This document shows, piece after piece, positions 11,504 through 14,279 of a DNA stretch of 14,279 nucleotides. Made by a program: the position numbers and the translations under genes. Below the pieces are notes generated by a model. That model made no database searches, was not told where the DNA came from, and saw nothing but the letters and a program-made list of their open reading frames with translations. Position 1 is the stretch's first letter; every line of letters starts with the position of its first letter. This DNA is from CAYVQF01 sp964454015 (lineage in GTDB: Bacteria > Myxococcota_A > Bradymonadia > UBA4248), in NCBI GenBank assembly GCA_964454015.1, contig CAYVQF010000091.1, forward strand, positions 1 through 14,279. The letters are read 5' to 3'.

Positions 11504-14230
11504 ATGCCCAAACCACAGTTAAAAAAAATCTTTCGCATTGCCTCCTTATCCCTCCTTTTCGCAGCGCTTTTCGGCGCCGCGCTGCTGTTGTTGCTCGTCG
11601 TATGGGAGAGCGGTGACTACGGTGGGCGCATCAGGCGCACTCCCCTGCTCCCCATCGGGGCGCTGGTGGAAGGGCCAGCGCGGCTGCAAGGGGAAGTCGA
11701 GGCCCTCCCCGATCACCCCCCGCACCGGGCGCCCACGGGGGAAGCCTGCGTCTATTACCGCGAAGAACGCCTGGTCGTCGGGGAAGATGTGAGCGGCGAT
11801 TGGCCCTGGGTCGTGGCCGACAAGGAGGAGACGGTGGTCCCCTTTGCCCTGCGCGACGCGACCGGGGCGGTGCGCGTCGTCTTGGACCCGCAGCACCTGC
11901 ACTACGCCTCGGTGGTGGACTTCGTCGAGAGCGACGACGAACGCTGGGTGCGCTTCTGTGTGGCCGTGGGGGCCACCGTTTCGGTCATGGGCACCTATGA
12001 CGCGGCGACGCAGCGCGTGCTGCCAGCGGGGGCGCATGGCCTCGACGGGATGATGCTGAGCCTGGACGACTGGGCCACATTGGGCAGCCATTATCCGGGG
12101 GATGAGCTGATCGTGAGCGCCGTGGCGCTGGCCATGCTGCTCGGCGCACTCCTCGTCCTCTCACGACTCTTGGACTTCAGGTTGGCCAGGCCGCTGTGGC
12201 TGCTTTGCGCCGTGCTCTTGGTGTTGGTCCAAGCGGGCCGCGGCGTCGTCATCCACCTGGAAGATTTCGACGCCGCGGCTCGCCACCTGGAGGCCCAGTG
12301 GCAGAGTCGCCTGGCTGAGAGCGCGCCCATGGCGGCCACCCTGGGCCTGAGCCCCGAGGCGCTATTGCGGGCCTGGCCGGAGCTGCGCGCCAACAGCGCC
12401 ACCGAGCTCGCCCTTGACGAGCACGCCCTGGACGCGGACGACAGCCTGAGCCTGGGGCGGCTGGCCATCGCCCACGGGCAAGCTCGCCTGCGGGCTCGCC
12501 GGGGGCTGCTGAGTCTGTGGCGCGGGCCGGCCTTGCCGGCGCCGCTCACCCTCACCCCGGAAGAAGGGCAACGACTGGCGCGCTTGTCCTGGGACACCTT
12601 CGAGCCCCAAGGCCTCCGTGGCGAGGCGGCCCTCTTCGGGGCTCTCCTCCTCCTCGCCGCGGCCTTCTTCGTGTTTCTGGGTCATAGAGAGCGCCACCTT
12701 GCCCGCTGGCTCAGGACCTTTCCCTCGAGCGTCGCCAAAAACGTCGTCTACGGCCACACGGAGATCAGCGCCACGGCCGTGCTGCGCGAGCCCCAGCAAC
12801 CGCTGACTAGCCCGCTCACGGCGACCCCCTGCGTTTACTACCACCACTTGGTGCAAGAGCGTCAGCGCTCCGGAGGCCGCCGCAAATGGGTCACGACCCA
12901 CAACCAAGTCAAGCGCCTGGGCTATTGGCTCGAAGATGAGTCGGGGCGCGTCGCCGTCGATCCACAGGGCGCGACCTTCATCCCGGCTGCGACCACCTCG
13001 CACCAGGAAGGCGGGCGCCGGGAGACGGAGGCCACGGCCCCCGTCGGAGCCAAGCTCTACGTCTTTGGTTTTGCCAAAGTCCGCGCCCAGAGACCGCATC
13101 ACCTGGAGATCGCCGCTTACCCCGACCCCAAGGCTCGGGTCCCCTTCATCATCAGCACCCTGAGCGAAGCGGCGGTCACCGAGCGCTACCTGAGCAAGGT
13201 TTTCGTCCTCTTTTATGTGGCCTTCATGCTGGTTTTCGCGGCCATGCTCTCGCTGAGCGCCGCCTGGGCCGGGATGACCCCGACGACCTACCTGGCCTCG
13301 GCCTTCATCCCGACGCTGGCGCTCTTGGCAGGGCTCGTCGAGCTACAACGGCGCGACTTGGCCTTTTTTCGCGAACAGTTGTCGCTCATGCAGCGTCGCG
13401 TCGAAGACGTGCTCGCTGGCCGCCTGGATCTCTTGCCCTTGGTGCGGCGCCACCAGGCCTTTGCCGACGGCGAGGCGTCAGCAGGTTCTGAGGGCGATGC
13501 GGACTATTTCGACCGCAAGATGCGGGCATGGCTCGAGAGCGGCGCGGCGGCGAACGCGACGGACCCCGCCCTTACGCGCTTGCTGGAAGGCCTCGGAGCG
13601 ATTGGCGAGGAAGCGGCGGCGGTGCAAGAGGGATTCACGGCCATGGCCGATCTCTATCGCCAGCGGCTCGAGGGCGGTCTGGCGCGGTGGGTCGGGAAAA
13701 TCTTTCGTTTTGCCCCGGTGACGCTTCAGGAGAGCAGTGTGGCGCTGCTGGCCCTCTTGGGTCGCGTGGGTGGCTTTGCCTGGGAGGCCTTGCCGACGCA
13801 AGAGGCGTCAGAGGTGATGCGGGCGCTGCGCGCTGTGCCCACGGTGGCGCAGGGGGAAGTGCGCGCCCCACGGACGTGGATCACCTGGAACGGCACGGGG
13901 ATCACCGTGACCCGCGCGGGGGAGGCGACGCTGCGCTGGGAGATCGACGCCATGCCGGCGATTCAGCTCTCGCAATGGCAACGCCCGCTGCGGCGCACGC
14001 TGGGGGGCTGGCTCACGGGTGCTCCGGCGCGGATGCAGCATTATTGGGGGGTTGAGCTGCGGGCGCCTGGGGCGGTGCGGCTGCGGCTGCGGCTGTGCGC
14101 CAAGGCGCGGGCTGAGGAGGTCGCAGGCTTGCCTCGCCTCGCCCTGGAGGGGCCTGAGGTCGATGGCCAGGGGCTGATCGCGCTGTTGCAGCAGGCCGTC
14201 GCTTTGGGGGCCACCATCGTCTCGGCCTAG
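11504..14230 (+). CDS. Double GIDE-like and LemA-like membrane protein
   Basis: A 908-residue protein. Membrane segments lie near 12-33, 202-222, 229-248, 374-393, 566-588 and 596-613. Module 1 (50-165) is GIDE-like: A-C-V-Y-Y-R-E-E-R (81-89) and PFALRDATGAVRVVLDP (113-129). Module 2 (415-545) repeats the pattern more strongly: PCVYYHHLVQER (442-453), then WVTTHNQ, and YWLEDESGRVAVDP (474-487). GIDE is the membrane-facing domain of MUL1-type E3 proteins; no RING finger is present here, so ligase activity is not implied. Residues 610-740 resemble LemA: LMQRRVEDVLAGRLDLLPLV (628-647) and VQEGFTAMADLYRQRL...KIFRFAP (707-738). Residues 741-908 are unrecognised. The start has only a weak TGAG ribosome site, but the basic N-terminus before the first helix supports it. 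Codons 6-9 contain A8. Envelope stress or membrane organisation is a guess. Confidence 0.82.
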   Translation: MPKPQLKKIFRIASLSLLFAALFGAALLLLLVVWESGDYGGRIRRTPLLPIGALVEGPARLQGEVEALPDHPPHRAPTGEACVYYREERLVVGEDVSGDWPWVVADKEETVVPFALRDATGAVRVVLDPQHLHYASVVDFVESDDERWVRFCVAVGATVSVMGTYDAATQRVLPAGAHGLDGMMLSLDDWATLGSHYPGDELIVSAVALAMLLGALLVLSRLLDFRLARPLWLLCAVLLVLVQAGRGVVIHLEDFDAAARHLEAQWQSRLAESAPMAATLGLSPEALLRAWPELRANSATELALDEHALDADDSLSLGRLAIAHGQARLRARRGLLSLWRGPALPAPLTLTPEEGQRLARLSWDTFEPQGLRGEAALFGALLLLAAAFFVFLGHRERHLARWLRTFPSSVAKNVVYGHTEISATAVLREPQQPLTSPLTATPCVYYHHLVQERQRSGGRRKWVTTHNQVKRLGYWLEDESGRVAVDPQGATFIPAATTSHQEGGRRETEATAPVGAKLYVFGFAKVRAQRPHHLEIAAYPDPKARVPFIISTLSEAAVTERYLSKVFVLFYVAFMLVFAAMLSLSAAWAGMTPTTYLASAFIPTLALLAGLVELQRRDLAFFREQLSLMQRRVEDVLAGRLDLLPLVRRHQAFADGEASAGSEGDADYFDRKMRAWLESGAAANATDPALTRLLEGLGAIGEEAAAVQEGFTAMADLYRQRLEGGLARWVGKIFRFAPVTLQESSVALLALLGRVGGFAWEALPTQEASEVMRALRAVPTVAQGEVRAPRTWITWNGTGITVTRAGEATLRWEIDAMPAIQLSQWQRPLRRTLGGWLTGAPARMQHYWGVELRAPGAVRLRLRLCAKARAEEVAGLPRLALEGPEVDGQGLIALLQQAVALGATIVSA

Positions 14231-14244
14231 GAGCGTGTAGATCA

Positions 14245-14279
14245 ATGGACAAGCCCCAGCGATCAGCAGCGCCAGCATG
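14245..14279 (+). CDS. Possible 5' end of a further gene, cut by the window edge
   Basis: ATG at 14245 opens MDKPQRSAAPA and runs off the window. A GGAG (14230-14233) overlaps the stop of the preceding gene, 11 nt before this ATG, which suggests an operon partner of the GIDE/LemA gene. Eleven codons are too few to identify it or to exclude chance. Confidence 0.3.
   Translation, partial: MDKPQRSAAPA

Noticed and set aside
14076..14093. TGCGGC x3 repeat
   Set aside because: Encodes alternating Arg-Leu in a beta-strand of the GIDE/LemA protein; ordinary codon repetition.
1..14279. Defence island, secretion system or mobile element
   Set aside because: No transposase, integrase, restriction, toxin-antitoxin or secretion motifs. 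The exonuclease alone does not justify a defence call.

Overview
The window is GC-rich and densely coded. It resembles a Myxococcota or Bradymonadota-like (former Deltaproteobacteria) genome. The signs are Asp/Glu/Val-rich lipoproteins with cysteine-rich tails, a membrane domain with an LNDHLLKGS...LTGKLSDFAGL signature that I associate with myxobacterial hypothetical proteins, a bacterial GIDE/LemA protein, and long spurious antisense frames caused by high GC. No rRNA, tRNA, CRISPR array, insertion sequence, phage or conjugation gene was seen. The taxon is an inference from gene style only.

Layout. (1) 1-900, minus: cysteine-rich lipoprotein, with a hairpin over its ribosome binding site. 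(2) 901-1422: divergent intergenic region. (3) 1423-2103, plus: YgjV-like three-helix membrane domain joined to a GNAT-like domain. It converges on (4) 2116-2415, minus: a 99-residue unknown protein. (5) 2517-4103, plus: cytoplasmic protein with an unknown N-terminal half and a seven-unit Reg_prop-type beta-propeller. It converges on (6) 4151-4642, minus: DUF2505/SRPBCC-like protein. (7) 5004-5681, plus: leucine-rich repeat protein of exactly 23-residue repeats. It converges on (8) 5734-7311, minus: degenerate HNH-like zinc module, DEDDh exonuclease and BRCT domain in one chain. (9) 10456-7437, minus: a two-gene unit with an ATGA overlap, coding a polytopic membrane protein with a large ectodomain and then a lipoprotein that is a diverged copy of that ectodomain. 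(10) 10732-11346, plus: lipoprotein with an acidic stalk and three C-x-D-x2-W-x-C units. (11) 11504-14230, plus: 908-residue membrane protein with two GIDE-like modules and a LemA-like module. (12) 14245-14279, plus: possible start of another gene.

How they work together. There is no single obvious pathway. Most products belong to the envelope: three lipoproteins and three multi-pass membrane proteins. The rest are cytoplasmic scaffold or repair-type proteins. Only the 10456-7437 pair is convincingly co-transcribed. The most unusual architectures are the HNH-like/exonuclease/BRCT fusion, the duplicated ectodomain pair and the double-GIDE/LemA fusion. All family assignments come from reading motifs by eye, without database searches.
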